This document shows positions 19,089-27,356 of a stretch of DNA of 64,000 nt, in pieces; the stretch's first letter is position 1, and each line of letters starts with the position of its first letter. Below the pieces are notes generated by a model. It was not told the origin of the DNA and ran no database searches. It saw only the letters and a program-made list of their open reading frames with translations. The position numbers were made by a program, and so were the translations under genes. This stretch comes from JAEUHQ01 sp964538915 (GTDB lineage Bacteria; Planctomycetota; UBA1135; UBA2386): assembly GCA_964538915.1 (NCBI GenBank), contig CAZIFB010000019.1:1-64000 (forward strand), given 5' to 3'.

Positions 19089-20822
19089 ATGCTCGGGACA
19101 TCGCAGGACAGACACCGCACGACCCACCTGCACGCCATGGAGCATCTGGTGCGGGTCGTGCAGCAACTGGCGCAGGCCCGCACGCTGACGAATGTCGTCG
19201 ACATCGTGCGGGACGCCGCCAGGGAGCTCACCGGCTCGGACGGGGCCACGTTCGTGCTCCGCGACGGGGACGACTGCTACTACGTCGAGGAGAACGCGAT
19301 CAGCCCGCTCTGGAAGGGCAGGCGCTTCCCCATGTCCGCGTGCATCAGCGGCTGGGTGATGCAGAACGCGACACCCGCCGCCATCGAGGACATCCACGCG
19401 GACCCGCGCATCCCGGTGGACACGTACCGAGCCACCTTCGTCAAGAGCCTCGTCATGATGCCCGTGGGTCGAACGGCGCCCATGGCCGCGATCGGGGCCT
19501 ACTGGGCGATACGGCGCCTGCCCACTGCTTCGGAGATCGCGATCCTCCAGGCGCTCGCGGACACGACCGCCGTCGCGATGCAGAACGTGCACCTGCATGC
19601 GGAGCTGGAAGGCAAGGTCGCGTCGCTGGCAGCCAGCGAACGTCGCGTCAAGGAGCAGCACGACGCACTCGGTGTGTTCACTCGCGCGCTGGCCCACGAC
19701 CTGAAGGAGCCGGTCCGGACCATCCGTGCGTTCTCGGAGATCTTGCTGTCCGAACCGGACCCCGCCCATGCGGACGCCGGCCTCCTGCGCCACATCGCCG
19801 ACGCGAGCACCCGCATGGGGATGCTCATCGACAACGTCTTCGCCTTCACCCGGCTCGACGATCCGCGCCAGGCCCGGAAGCAGCAGTTGGACCTGAACGT
19901 CGTTCTGCAGGAGGCACTCGCGAACCTCGGCCAGCTGATCGGTGAGCGCGGAGCCGTCGTGACGAGCGACCGCCTCCCGGTGCTCGAAGCGAACCACACG
20001 CAGGTCCTCGAGGTTCTCCAGAACCTCGTCGCCAACGCCATCTCCCACCACTCCGCCGCCGCACGCATCCACGTCGGCAAACGAACCGTCGCCGGCGAGA
20101 CGGAGATCTTCGTCCGCGACGACGGCCCCGGCGTCCCCGCCGAATACCTGGACTCGATCTTCGAGCCGTTCAAGCGCCTCCGGCGCGACGACTCCCACTC
20201 GGGCATGGGCCTCGCGATCTGCCGCAAGATCGTCGAGATCCACGGCGGCAGGATCGGCTGCGAATCGGCCCCCGGCGCGGGCGCCACGTTCCACTTCACG
20301 CTGCCAGGGACCCGGCCGGACGGCGCGTCGCGTGCATCCGATGCGGCGAGACCTCGGACGAACCCCGACGACGCGCTGGCGAGAGTGCTGGTCGTGGACG
20401 ACCGGGCCCCGGACCTTCTGATCACGCGGCGGATGCTGCTCGGTTCGCGTGGCATCCAGTGCGACTGCCTCGAGGCAAACGACGGCGAAGAGGGGCTCGC
20501 GGCGCTTCGTGGGGCGGCAACGCGGGGCGAGCGCATCGACCTCGTCCTCCTCGACATCAACATGCCGGGCATGGACGGATTCTCGATGCTCGAGCACATG
20601 CTCGCGGACGAACATCTCCGCCGGATCCCCGTGGTCATGCACTCGGGGTCCACGTGCGCCCTGGACGTCGACCGGGCCCGTCAGCTGGGCGCGATCGGTT
20701 ACCTGTTGAAGCCAAGTCACGCCGCGGACCTGCGGCCGATCCTCGCGAACGTGCCGAGCCTTCACGTGCAAGAGGCCGCAGGCGGCCGGCTGCGTCTCGT
20801 GCGCGTCGAACGACCGGCGTGA
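19089..20822 (+). CDS. Hybrid sensor histidine kinase (GAF-HisKA-HATPase-receiver)
   Basis: 577 residues with no membrane segment, so cytoplasmic. A GAF domain spans about 15-175 (ELTGSDGATFVLRDG, MSACISGWVM). A HisKA dimerisation domain carries the H-box LAHDLKEPVRTIRAF. The HATPase_c has its N box (LQNLVANAISHH), G1 (VRDDGPGVP), F box and G2 (GMGLAICRKIV). The last 130 residues are a receiver with acidic pair VVDD, phospho-acceptor in LLLDINMPGMDG and Lys in LLKP. All catalytic residues look present. The H-box resembles the phytochrome-like kinase class. The output partner is unknown. Start ATG 19089 was chosen; ATG 19137 is also possible. Confidence 0.88.
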   Translation: MLGTSQDRHRTTHLHAMEHLVRVVQQLAQARTLTNVVDIVRDAARELTGSDGATFVLRDGDDCYYVEENAISPLWKGRRFPMSACISGWVMQNATPAAIEDIHADPRIPVDTYRATFVKSLVMMPVGRTAPMAAIGAYWAIRRLPTASEIAILQALADTTAVAMQNVHLHAELEGKVASLAASERRVKEQHDALGVFTRALAHDLKEPVRTIRAFSEILLSEPDPAHADAGLLRHIADASTRMGMLIDNVFAFTRLDDPRQARKQQLDLNVVLQEALANLGQLIGERGAVVTSDRLPVLEANHTQVLEVLQNLVANAISHHSAAARIHVGKRTVAGETEIFVRDDGPGVPAEYLDSIFEPFKRLRRDDSHSGMGLAICRKIVEIHGGRIGCESAPGAGATFHFTLPGTRPDGASRASDAARPRTNPDDALARVLVVDDRAPDLLITRRMLLGSRGIQCDCLEANDGEEGLAALRGAATRGERIDLVLLDINMPGMDGFSMLEHMLADEHLRRIPVVMHSGSTCALDVDRARQLGAIGYLLKPSHAADLRPILANVPSLHVQEAAGGRLRLVRVERPA

Positions 20823-20952
20823 CTGCCGCTTCGCACGGAACAGGTCGCGACCTTGTCGGCGCCGTGACCCGATGCTCTCCTGCTCACGAGCCTCGTCGAC
20901 GCGCGCCCTTCGTGCACCGAGCCGGGGACGTCACATCCACCCGAGGAACCCG

Positions 20953-21267
20953 ATGCTCGACATCCACGAAGTTCCAGAGAGCCTGCGCACGTGCCCGCTT
21001 CACCCCTCCGAGCCCTGCTCCGGGCACCGCACCCACTCGAGGGATCTGCGTCACCGCGAGGGCTGGCTGTCGCAACAGACGATCTTGGACGTGACCTACC
21101 CCTGCGGCTCCAGCGTCGTCGCGATCTGGCCGCTCGAGATGCGGCAGATCGCGCCGGGTGAGAAGGTCCTCGCTCAGGACGCCGAAACAGCCGGCCTCGT
21201 GCTCGACAACATCCTCCGCGACTGCGGACGACCTTCGGGCCCGACCCTCGATGGTCCGCGACCCTAG
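20953..21267 (+). CDS. Small hypothetical protein
   Basis: 104 residues. The ATG at 20953 is preceded by CGAGGA with 5-nt spacing, which favours it over a longer in-frame start. The sequence has a Cys/His-containing N-terminal part (RTCPLHPSEPCSGHRTHSRD) and a hydrophobic strand (CGSSVVAIWPLEM). The Cys and His spacing could bind metal, but I recognise no family. It follows the hybrid kinase by 130 nt on the same strand and precedes the tRNA-His gene (opposite strand). Confidence 0.5.
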   Translation: MLDIHEVPESLRTCPLHPSEPCSGHRTHSRDLRHREGWLSQQTILDVTYPCGSSVVAIWPLEMRQIAPGEKVLAQDAETAGLVLDNILRDCGRPSGPTLDGPRP

Positions 21268-21360
21268 GCCTGCGGGTCGAACCGCGGCTGTCGCCGTCGG
21301 AAGTGCGCGCACCGCTGCGGAGTGCGTTGTCGACGCCACGCGAGAAGCGCGACGAGAGAA

Positions 21361-21438
21361 TGGGGTGGCTGACGGGATTTGAACCCGCGACCCCCAGGAC
21401 CACAACCTGGTGCTCTAACCAACTGAGCTACAGCCACC
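21361..21438 (-). tRNA. tRNA-His (GTG anticodon)
   Basis: A complete cloverleaf on the minus strand. The acceptor stem GTGGCTG (21437-21431) pairs with CAGCCAC (21371-21365). The D arm is TAGCTCAGTTGGTTAGAGCA, the anticodon loop reads TTGTGGT with GTG, and the T arm is GGGTTCAAATCCC. The extra G-1 (21438) opposite C73 (21364) is the tRNA-His identity pair. The 3' CCA is encoded (21363-21361). Confidence 0.97.
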
Positions 21439-21582
21439 GTGCGATGCGAGGCCGTGGCCATCGCGACGCGGGGCGAAGAGTCTGCCGCGCGCGAGCAAGC
21501 GGGTCAAGCACACGCGCGCGACGACGCGGACTCGTGCTTGCACCGCGGTGGGCACGTCGCTACCGTCCTCGCCCCACAGCGC

Positions 21583-21658
21583 GCCTCCGTAGCTCAGCTG
21601 GTAGAGCAGCGGATTCTTAATCCGCGGGTCCAAGGTTCGATCCCTTGCGGAGGTACCA
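21583..21658 (+). tRNA. tRNA-Lys (CTT anticodon)
   Basis: A 76-nt cloverleaf. The acceptor GCCTCCG (21583-21589) pairs with CGGAGGT, closing with a G-T wobble at the first pair. The anticodon arm is GCGGA-TTCTTAA-TCCGC with CTT. The T arm is CAAGGTTCGATCCCTTG. The encoded ACCA tail ends at 21658. A strong hairpin follows 8 nt later. Confidence 0.97.
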
Positions 21659-21665
21659 GATGCCG

Positions 21666-21699
21666 ACGGCCGCCGTGCACGCGAGTGCACGGCGGCCGT
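21666..21699 (+). terminator. Strong hairpin terminator after tRNA-Lys
   Basis: ACGGCCGCCGTGCAC (21666-21680) and its exact complement GTGCACGGCGGCCGT (21685-21699) form a perfect 15-bp stem closed by a GCGA (GNRA-type) tetraloop, 8 nt after the tRNA 3' end. The downstream tail is only weakly T-rich (TCGTGCTT). It may also protect or define the 3' end of the tRNA precursor. It also lies past the 3' end of the opposing minus-strand gene (stop at 21762). Confidence 0.75.
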
Positions 21700-21761
21700 T
21701 CGTGCTTCCCGGGGCGGCCACTGCTGCGCCCGACGCGCCTGCGGATCGGCCGAGGCGTGGC

Positions 21762-23558
21762 TCAGAGATCCGCCACGAGAGCGGTCTCCGTGAGCTTCGA
21801 GTGGGGCGCGCGCTTCGGGACCTTCGGGAGGTGCAGCCAGAACGTCGTGCCCTCGCCGACGGTGGAGTGGAACGACACCGTTCCCCCGTGGCCCTGCACG
21901 AGTTCCTTCACGATGTGGAGGCCGAGACCGGTACCGCTGATCCCTCCCGTGTTGCTGCCGCGTTCGAAGCGGCGGAACAGCCGCGCCGAGTCCTTCTCGG
22001 GGATGCCGATGCCGTTGTCGCGCACGCCGATGCGCCATTCGTTGTCGTCGTCCGCGGCGAAGACCTGGATCACCGGCGTGCGATCGGCCGGCCCGTAGGA
22101 GATCGCGTTCCCGAGCAGGTTCATGAACACCTTGGTGAGCGCCCAGCTGTCCGCCCGGATCGTCGGCATCGGCTCGACGCGCACGTGCACGCCCTGCTCC
22201 TCGATCTCGTACCGAAGCGTCCGCAGGACCTCCGCGAGGAGCAACGTGAGGTCGCACTCCGCGAACTCGAGCCGCATGCCGTCGTGGTCGAGACGCGAGC
22301 TGTCCAGCAGGTCGCGCACGAGCCGCTCCATCTGGCTCACCGCGAGGAGGCCGTTCTGCAGCGCCTGGTGTACCGGGTCCGTCAGCTGGCCGAGGTAGCC
22401 CTTCGCGAGCGTCGACAACATCAGCCGCATGGCCGACAACGGCCGGTTCAGGTCGTGCACCGTGCGCTGGGCGACGTCGACGAGCTCCTGCACCTTGCGT
22501 TCGAGGAGGAGACGGTGTTCGTCGAGATCGCCGAAGCGCTGCACGAGTTCGAGGTTCGACTTGACGGACTTGTCGAGCAGGGATTCGTCGACCTCGGCGG
22601 GAACGGTCTCACCGCGGTCGGTGATGCCGGTCGGGAAGTCCAGCACGAGGTCGCTCTCGCTCAGGATCGTCGTGTCGACGACCACCGGGACCGTGCCCAC
22701 TTCTTCGCGCAACTCGTAGCGCAGGTCGAGTTCCTCTTCGCCCGCCGGCTGCGCCTCGGGGAGAACCTCGGGTTCGACCGACGCCGTCGCCTCGGGCGCC
22801 GCGGGCTGCGCCGCTGCCACGACGTCGTCGGGCACGGCGAGGCGCGTGCGCGGCAGTTCCGCGATCGGCACCGTTTCGCGCGCGCGGCGCACGTCGTCGC
22901 AGATCTCCCACAGCTTCTTGCGCACGCCTTCGGACGCTTGCTTCGGGTCCTCCGCGTTGCGCCCGAGTCCGTAGAGCGCGACCTTCCGCTCGACGAGCTG
23001 GGCCGTCGCTTCGACGAACGCCTCGAACACACCGAGCCCCTCGGTCGCCACCGACGGGAACGAGTTGATGTCCTGCCGAAAACGGAACCGTTCGTCGAGT
23101 TCGCTCTCGCTCAGGATGTCGTCGAGATCGCGCTTGTTGTACTGGAGCACGATCGGGATGTCCTCGGACGTGCCGCTCTGGCTGCGCAGGTTCTCGCGCA
23201 TGCTCTGCATCGACTCGAGGTTCTCCTGCAGACGGCTGCGCTGGCTGTCCACGACGAAGACGACGGCGTCCGCGCCCTGGAGCACGTACTTGCGCATCTG
23301 CCGGTACTTGGGCTGCCCGGGGACCGTGAACCCCTGGATGCGGATCTTGAAGCCGCCGACGCGACCGAGGTTGATCGGCAGGAAGTCGAACAGCAGCGTC
23401 GAGTCCTCCTCCGTGTTGATCTGGACGAGCTGGACCTCGTTGCGCGGGCAGAAGATCCCGTGCACCTGCTGCAGGCTCGTGGTCTTTCCCCCGACGCCGA
23501 CGCCGTAGTAGACGAGCTTCGCGTTGATCGTGCGTTCGGCGACGTTGATGAATCCCAT
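21762..23558 (-). CDS. MglA-type small GTPase fused to a histidine kinase
   Basis: 598 residues. Residues 1-200 are an MglA-family Ras-like GTPase: P-loop GVGVGGKT (19-26) in VYYGVGVGGKTTSLQ, the MglA-specific G3 TVPGQ (78-82), VVFVVDSQ, and NKRD (141-144) in LQYNKRD. A Pro/Glu-rich linker (about 235-325) leads to a kinase half: a coiled-coil start, H-box TVHDLNRPLSAM (His about 368), N box FMNLLGNAISYGP, G1 RDNGIGIP, F box FRRFERGS and G2 GTGLGLHIVKELV. Both halves keep their key residues. No membrane segment or receiver is present. In other bacteria MglA controls polarity and motility. This layout suggests nucleotide-gated histidine kinase output, but partners are not in the window. No SD is evident at ATG 23558. 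Confidence 0.88.
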   Translation of the reverse strand: MGFINVAERTINAKLVYYGVGVGGKTTSLQQVHGIFCPRNEVQLVQINTEEDSTLLFDFLPINLGRVGGFKIRIQGFTVPGQPKYRQMRKYVLQGADAVVFVVDSQRSRLQENLESMQSMRENLRSQSGTSEDIPIVLQYNKRDLDDILSESELDERFRFRQDINSFPSVATEGLGVFEAFVEATAQLVERKVALYGLGRNAEDPKQASEGVRKKLWEICDDVRRARETVPIAELPRTRLAVPDDVVAAAQPAAPEATASVEPEVLPEAQPAGEEELDLRYELREEVGTVPVVVDTTILSESDLVLDFPTGITDRGETVPAEVDESLLDKSVKSNLELVQRFGDLDEHRLLLERKVQELVDVAQRTVHDLNRPLSAMRLMLSTLAKGYLGQLTDPVHQALQNGLLAVSQMERLVRDLLDSSRLDHDGMRLEFAECDLTLLLAEVLRTLRYEIEEQGVHVRVEPMPTIRADSWALTKVFMNLLGNAISYGPADRTPVIQVFAADDDNEWRIGVRDNGIGIPEKDSARLFRRFERGSNTGGISGTGLGLHIVKELVQGHGGTVSFHSTVGEGTTFWLHLPKVPKRAPHSKLTETALVADL

Positions 23559-23633
23559 CGACTGGCCTCGCGGTTGACGGCGCAGAAGACGCGCCGATGC
23601 GAAGGGCTCATCGGCAGACTGCCACTGCTCGCT

Positions 23634-24842
23634 TCACCAGGGAGCGTCCGGTCGGACCCGCGTCGGGACCAGGCTGCCCCACCAGCCCGTGTCGGACGCG
23701 AACGTGCGCCGCGCCGCCCGGACTGCGCCGTCCGGTGTCACCGCCGCCAGCGTCGCCGGATCGATCCCCCGCCGCCGTGCCAGTGCCGAGCCGATCGCAC
23801 GGCCCGGCAACACCGACGCCTCGGCACTTCCCGCCGCACCGCACTCCGACTCCAGCGCCCGAACCGCCGCGGCGACCTCGGCCGTGCTGGGCGGCCGCTC
23901 GCGCAGATCGGCGAGCAGGGCTTCGATGTCGGCCCGCGCTCCGCTCGGGTCCGCCTCGTCGAGCCCGCGCCGGCAGAATCGGACCAGCGGTTCGCCGCGC
24001 GTCCACGACCACGAAACCGCGGGTGCCTTGGCGATCCACTCCTTGCCGCGGAACCGCCACCGCCTTGCCGCACGCGACCGCGCGACCTCCACCGCGACGG
24101 CGAGTTCCGGACTCGCGTCGTCGACGACGAACGCGGCCGCGGCGAACGGACCGTCGATGCGCGCGTGCGGCACCGGGGGCTCCACTCGCAACGGATCGGG
24201 ACCGCGTTCGCTCGCGCGAGGTGAGGACCCGTCGCGGACACGCCACGTCTCCGCTGCAGCCCGCACGTCGGCGGGAACCGCGCCGACGCCGACCGCGCGG
24301 AATCCGACCGCCTCCCGCAGTCGTTCGCGCAGACGAGCCGCGTCGATGGTCGCGACCGCACTCGCGGTGCCGGCGACGGGGCGTGCCATCGGCCCCGTCA
24401 GCAGTGCACGTCGCGCGGCGCACTCGAGCACGTCGCCGGGGAACAGGAACTGCGCGTCGTCCGCGGCGAGAGCCGCGCGCGCAATCGCGAGGCACACGGC
24501 GTCGTCGCTCGGCGCGAGGCCGTCGTCGACCAGCGCTCTGCAGAAAGCGAAGCCCGACGCAGCCCGCTCGGCATCGACCAGCACGAACGCGACGGTCGCG
24601 TCCGCGAACACCTGCGTTCCGCTGCCGAGCGTGTCCGGCACCGCCGCGCGCGCTCGTTCGAGCCGGCACTCGGCGAGCGCTCGCGCGATCCCGTGTTCAC
24701 CGTCCGCGTCGTCGACGAAGCCCGCGTGGAAGACCACCGCGAACGCCGTCGCCTTCGCGCCCGGCAGCTCGTTCCATGTCCAGACCGGCTCCTGCGCGAG
24801 CGCAGCGGACACCACCAGTGCAAGACCGAGAACATGCCTCAT
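23634..24842 (-). CDS. Exported M16-peptidase-like protein without intact zinc motif
   Basis: 402 residues with a signal peptide ending AALA|QE. The order of elements recalls the M16 (pitrilysin-like) fold: a strand FAVVFHAGFVDD, then DGEHGIARALAECRLERA where active enzymes carry HxxEH. Here the first His and the Glu-His pair are not properly placed, so it is probably non-catalytic, like the inactive partner of M16 heterodimers. The similarity is weak and the call is tentative. It starts with an ATGA overlap on the stop of the tandem ABC ATPase, so the two are coupled. Confidence 0.5.
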   Translation of the reverse strand: MRHVLGLALVVSAALAQEPVWTWNELPGAKATAFAVVFHAGFVDDADGEHGIARALAECRLERARAAVPDTLGSGTQVFADATVAFVLVDAERAASGFAFCRALVDDGLAPSDDAVCLAIARAALAADDAQFLFPGDVLECAARRALLTGPMARPVAGTASAVATIDAARLRERLREAVGFRAVGVGAVPADVRAAAETWRVRDGSSPRASERGPDPLRVEPPVPHARIDGPFAAAAFVVDDASPELAVAVEVARSRAARRWRFRGKEWIAKAPAVSWSWTRGEPLVRFCRRGLDEADPSGARADIEALLADLRERPPSTAEVAAAVRALESECGAAGSAEASVLPGRAIGSALARRRGIDPATLAAVTPDGAVRAARRTFASDTGWWGSLVPTRVRPDAPW

Positions 24843-26197
24843 CGCGACGACCTCCCGCCCGAGACGACGACGACACGGTCCGCGATCGCCTCGGCGAGAT
24901 CGACGTCGTGCGTGACCACCACGATCGCGAGCCCGCGCTGTCGCTGCATCGCGAGGAGGAGGTCGATCACGGCGAGCGCCGAGCCGCGGTCGAGCCCGGC
25001 GGTCGGCTCGTCGAGCACGACGACGTCGGGATGCACGGCGATGGCGCGGAGCAGCGCCGCCCGGCGTCGCTCGCCGCCCGACAGTTCGTGCACGGAACGG
25101 TCCAGCACTCCGTCGGCGAGATTCAGTTCGCGTGCGACGCTCGCGGTGTCGACGAACGGCGACCTCGCCTCCTCGACCAGTGACCGGATCGTCCGCCGCG
25201 GTGTCAGCGACGCCTGGGCGTCCTGGCAGACGAGCTGCACGGCGCCGACGCGGGAAGGACGATCGACGGTGCCTCGATCGGGGCGACGGTGACCCGCGAG
25301 CACGCGACCGAGCGTCGTCTTGCCGGCTCCCGACGCGCCGACGATCGCGACGACTTCGCCGCGGCGCACGTCGAAGTCGACGTCCTCGAGCACCGTCACC
25401 GGCCCGTTCTTCACCGTGACGCCGCGAGCGGTGAGCAGCGGAACGACGCCGATCTCCACGCCGCCGCGGCGACGCGGCCACGCCGGGCCGGACGCAGCAC
25501 CGGGCACGAACGCTCCCCCTTGCTGCGAGAAGACCCGCGCCCCCAGGTCGCGCAGCAGTCGCTGGTCGTGGGTCGCGACGAGGACCGCGCTGCCCCGCGC
25601 GAGCAACGCCCGCAGATGCTCCACGTGCTCCGTGTAGGTCGTGCCGTCGAGATGCGCCGACGGCTCGTCCGCGACGACGAGCTCGGGCGAGCGGAGGAAC
25701 GCGATCGCGAGCAGTGCGCACTGCGCCTGACCACCGGAGATCTCGTGCGGGAATCGCCGGCACACGCCCTCGGGATCGCGCAAGCCGAGTTCTCCGAGCG
25801 CGGCGACGGCATCGTCGTGCGACCGGCCGGTCGCGCTCGAGACCTGCGACCCGACGCGCTCCAGCGGATCGAGCGAGTTCGCCGCATCCTGCATCAGGAA
25901 CGTGATCTCGCTCCGCAGGACGTGGCGCCGCCGAGCGTCGTCCGCCGCGACGAGGTCGGTACCGCGCCAGCGGACCGCGCCTTCGACGACCGCGGTCTCG
26001 TCGACGAGACCGAAGCACGCCGCGAGGAGCGTGCTCTTGCCCGAACCCGACGGTCCGTACAACGCCGCGACCTCACCGGGACCGAGGTCGAGGCACGGCA
26101 GCTGCACGGACCACGCCGGACGCCGATGCACGCCGAGCCGCTCGACTTCGAAGAGCTTCACCACGCCGTGGCATCGCACGGCATGGCGGGCCGTCAT
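24839..26197 (-). CDS. Tandem ABC transporter ATPase (two nucleotide-binding domains)
   Basis: 452 residues with two complete ABC domains. The first has Walker A GPSGSGKST, signature ISGGQAQ and Walker B LVVADEPSAHLD. The second has GASGAGKTT, LSGGERRR and VVVLDEPTAGLD. Each has a switch His (ATHDQ and VTHDV). The arrangement resembles fused DppD-DppF/YejF-type ATPases of peptide or nickel importers; PHEISGGQAQ and HEL-SGGE are in keeping. No permease or binding protein is in the window, so the substrate is unknown. The start at ATG 26197 places the first domain strand near the N-terminus; a GTG about 15 codons downstream is possible. Confidence 0.85.
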   Translation of the reverse strand: MTARHAVRCHGVVKLFEVERLGVHRRPAWSVQLPCLDLGPGEVAALYGPSGSGKSTLLAACFGLVDETAVVEGAVRWRGTDLVAADDARRRHVLRSEITFLMQDAANSLDPLERVGSQVSSATGRSHDDAVAALGELGLRDPEGVCRRFPHEISGGQAQCALLAIAFLRSPELVVADEPSAHLDGTTYTEHVEHLRALLARGSAVLVATHDQRLLRDLGARVFSQQGGAFVPGAASGPAWPRRRGGVEIGVVPLLTARGVTVKNGPVTVLEDVDFDVRRGEVVAIVGASGAGKTTLGRVLAGHRRPDRGTVDRPSRVGAVQLVCQDAQASLTPRRTIRSLVEEARSPFVDTASVARELNLADGVLDRSVHELSGGERRRAALLRAIAVHPDVVVLDEPTAGLDRGSALAVIDLLLAMQRQRGLAIVVVTHDVDLAEAIADRVVVVSGGRSSR

Positions 26198-26225
26198 GCA
26201 AGCTCGTCGCGTTATGCTGCGCCCC

Positions 26226-27329
26226 ATGTTCCGAATCCCGTTCCTCCTGGCGACGCTCGTCGCGCCGTCCGCCCTCACGGCCCAGTCGACGCTGACCGAG
26301 CTGCAGAGACAGTTCGCACGCGAAGTACAGGGCCTCGGCAACGCGGGTCGCGAACAAGGCGAGCGGCTGCTGGCGGACCACGTGAAGCGCCTCGCCGCGT
26401 TCGTCGCGAACGAAGCGAAGGACGACGACCGCTGGAACGGTCGCCTCATGCTCGCGGACCTGAACCTCGCGAAGGGCGACCCCGCCGCTGCCGCCGCCAC
26501 CCTGAAGGAGATCGACGCGACCGCCGCGCCGGCGCTCCTGCTGGTCACGGCGGCGACCTTCGCGCAGCGGCTCGACCTCCTCGAACTGCGCGGGCAGTGG
26601 ATTCGCGCCGCGATCAACAAGCCGGCGCCGCTCCCGGACCGCCTCGCGATGGCCAGGCTCTTCATGGTCGTGCTGCACGAAGTGGAACGCGGCGAGACGA
26701 TCTTCGCGGAGGCCCTCGCCGCGGCGCCGACCGACGAAGACAAGGCACTCGTGCGATGGAACCGCGCGGACGCTCTGCGCGACCGCGAGGACCTGCCCGA
26801 CAACGCCGCGTACGAAGAACTGGAGAAACTCGCGGCCGACCTGCCCGCCACCTACTGGGGCTCGGTCGCCAAGGACCGGCTGCGCGTCACTTCGTTGCGC
26901 ATCGGCGACGACGCGATCCCGTTCCGGGCGACCACGCGCGAACACGGCGAGATCGTGTCCGGCGACCAGCGCGGCAAGGCGATCCTGCTCGTGTTCTGGC
27001 AGGCGGACGACCGCGATCTGCCCCGGCTCGTCGAGATGATCGCGCAGATGAAGAAGAGCGCCGGCGATCGCCTCCTGGTGCTCGGCGTCTCGCTCGACCG
27101 GGACGTGGCGACGATCGAGGCTGCCGTGAAGAAGCTCGGCATCACGTTCCCCGTCGTCGGCGACGGCAAGGGCACGCAGGGCGACGTCGCACTGCGCTGG
27201 TTCGCAGAAGGTCCGGTCGTCCACGTCATCGACGGCCGCGGCAAGATGGCCGGCATCGGCCTGCACTCGGGCACCGCGGACGGCCGCGCCGAGCTGGTCG
27301 ACGTCGTCGAACGGGCCACGCGGCCCTGA
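26226..27329 (+). CDS. Exported TlpA/peroxiredoxin-like protein with helical N-terminal region
   Basis: 367 residues with a signal peptide ending ALTA|QS. Residues about 20-210 are helical and TPR-like. The last 150 residues have a thioredoxin/AhpC fold of the TlpA kind (GKAILLVFWQADDRDLPRLV; LLVLGVSLDRD; HVIDGRGKMAGIGL). The active-site WCxPC is replaced by WQADD, so there is no redox cysteine pair and a disulphide oxidoreductase role is unlikely. ATG 26214 (four codons upstream) is an alternative start; neither has an SD. It is divergent from the ABC ATPase gene (28 nt apart). Confidence 0.75.
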   Translation: MFRIPFLLATLVAPSALTAQSTLTELQRQFAREVQGLGNAGREQGERLLADHVKRLAAFVANEAKDDDRWNGRLMLADLNLAKGDPAAAAATLKEIDATAAPALLLVTAATFAQRLDLLELRGQWIRAAINKPAPLPDRLAMARLFMVVLHEVERGETIFAEALAAAPTDEDKALVRWNRADALRDREDLPDNAAYEELEKLAADLPATYWGSVAKDRLRVTSLRIGDDAIPFRATTREHGEIVSGDQRGKAILLVFWQADDRDLPRLVEMIAQMKKSAGDRLLVLGVSLDRDVATIEAAVKKLGITFPVVGDGKGTQGDVALRWFAEGPVVHVIDGRGKMAGIGLHSGTADGRAELVDVVERATRP

Positions 27330-27356
27330 TCTCCTCGCGACCCCGGTCAGCACCGA

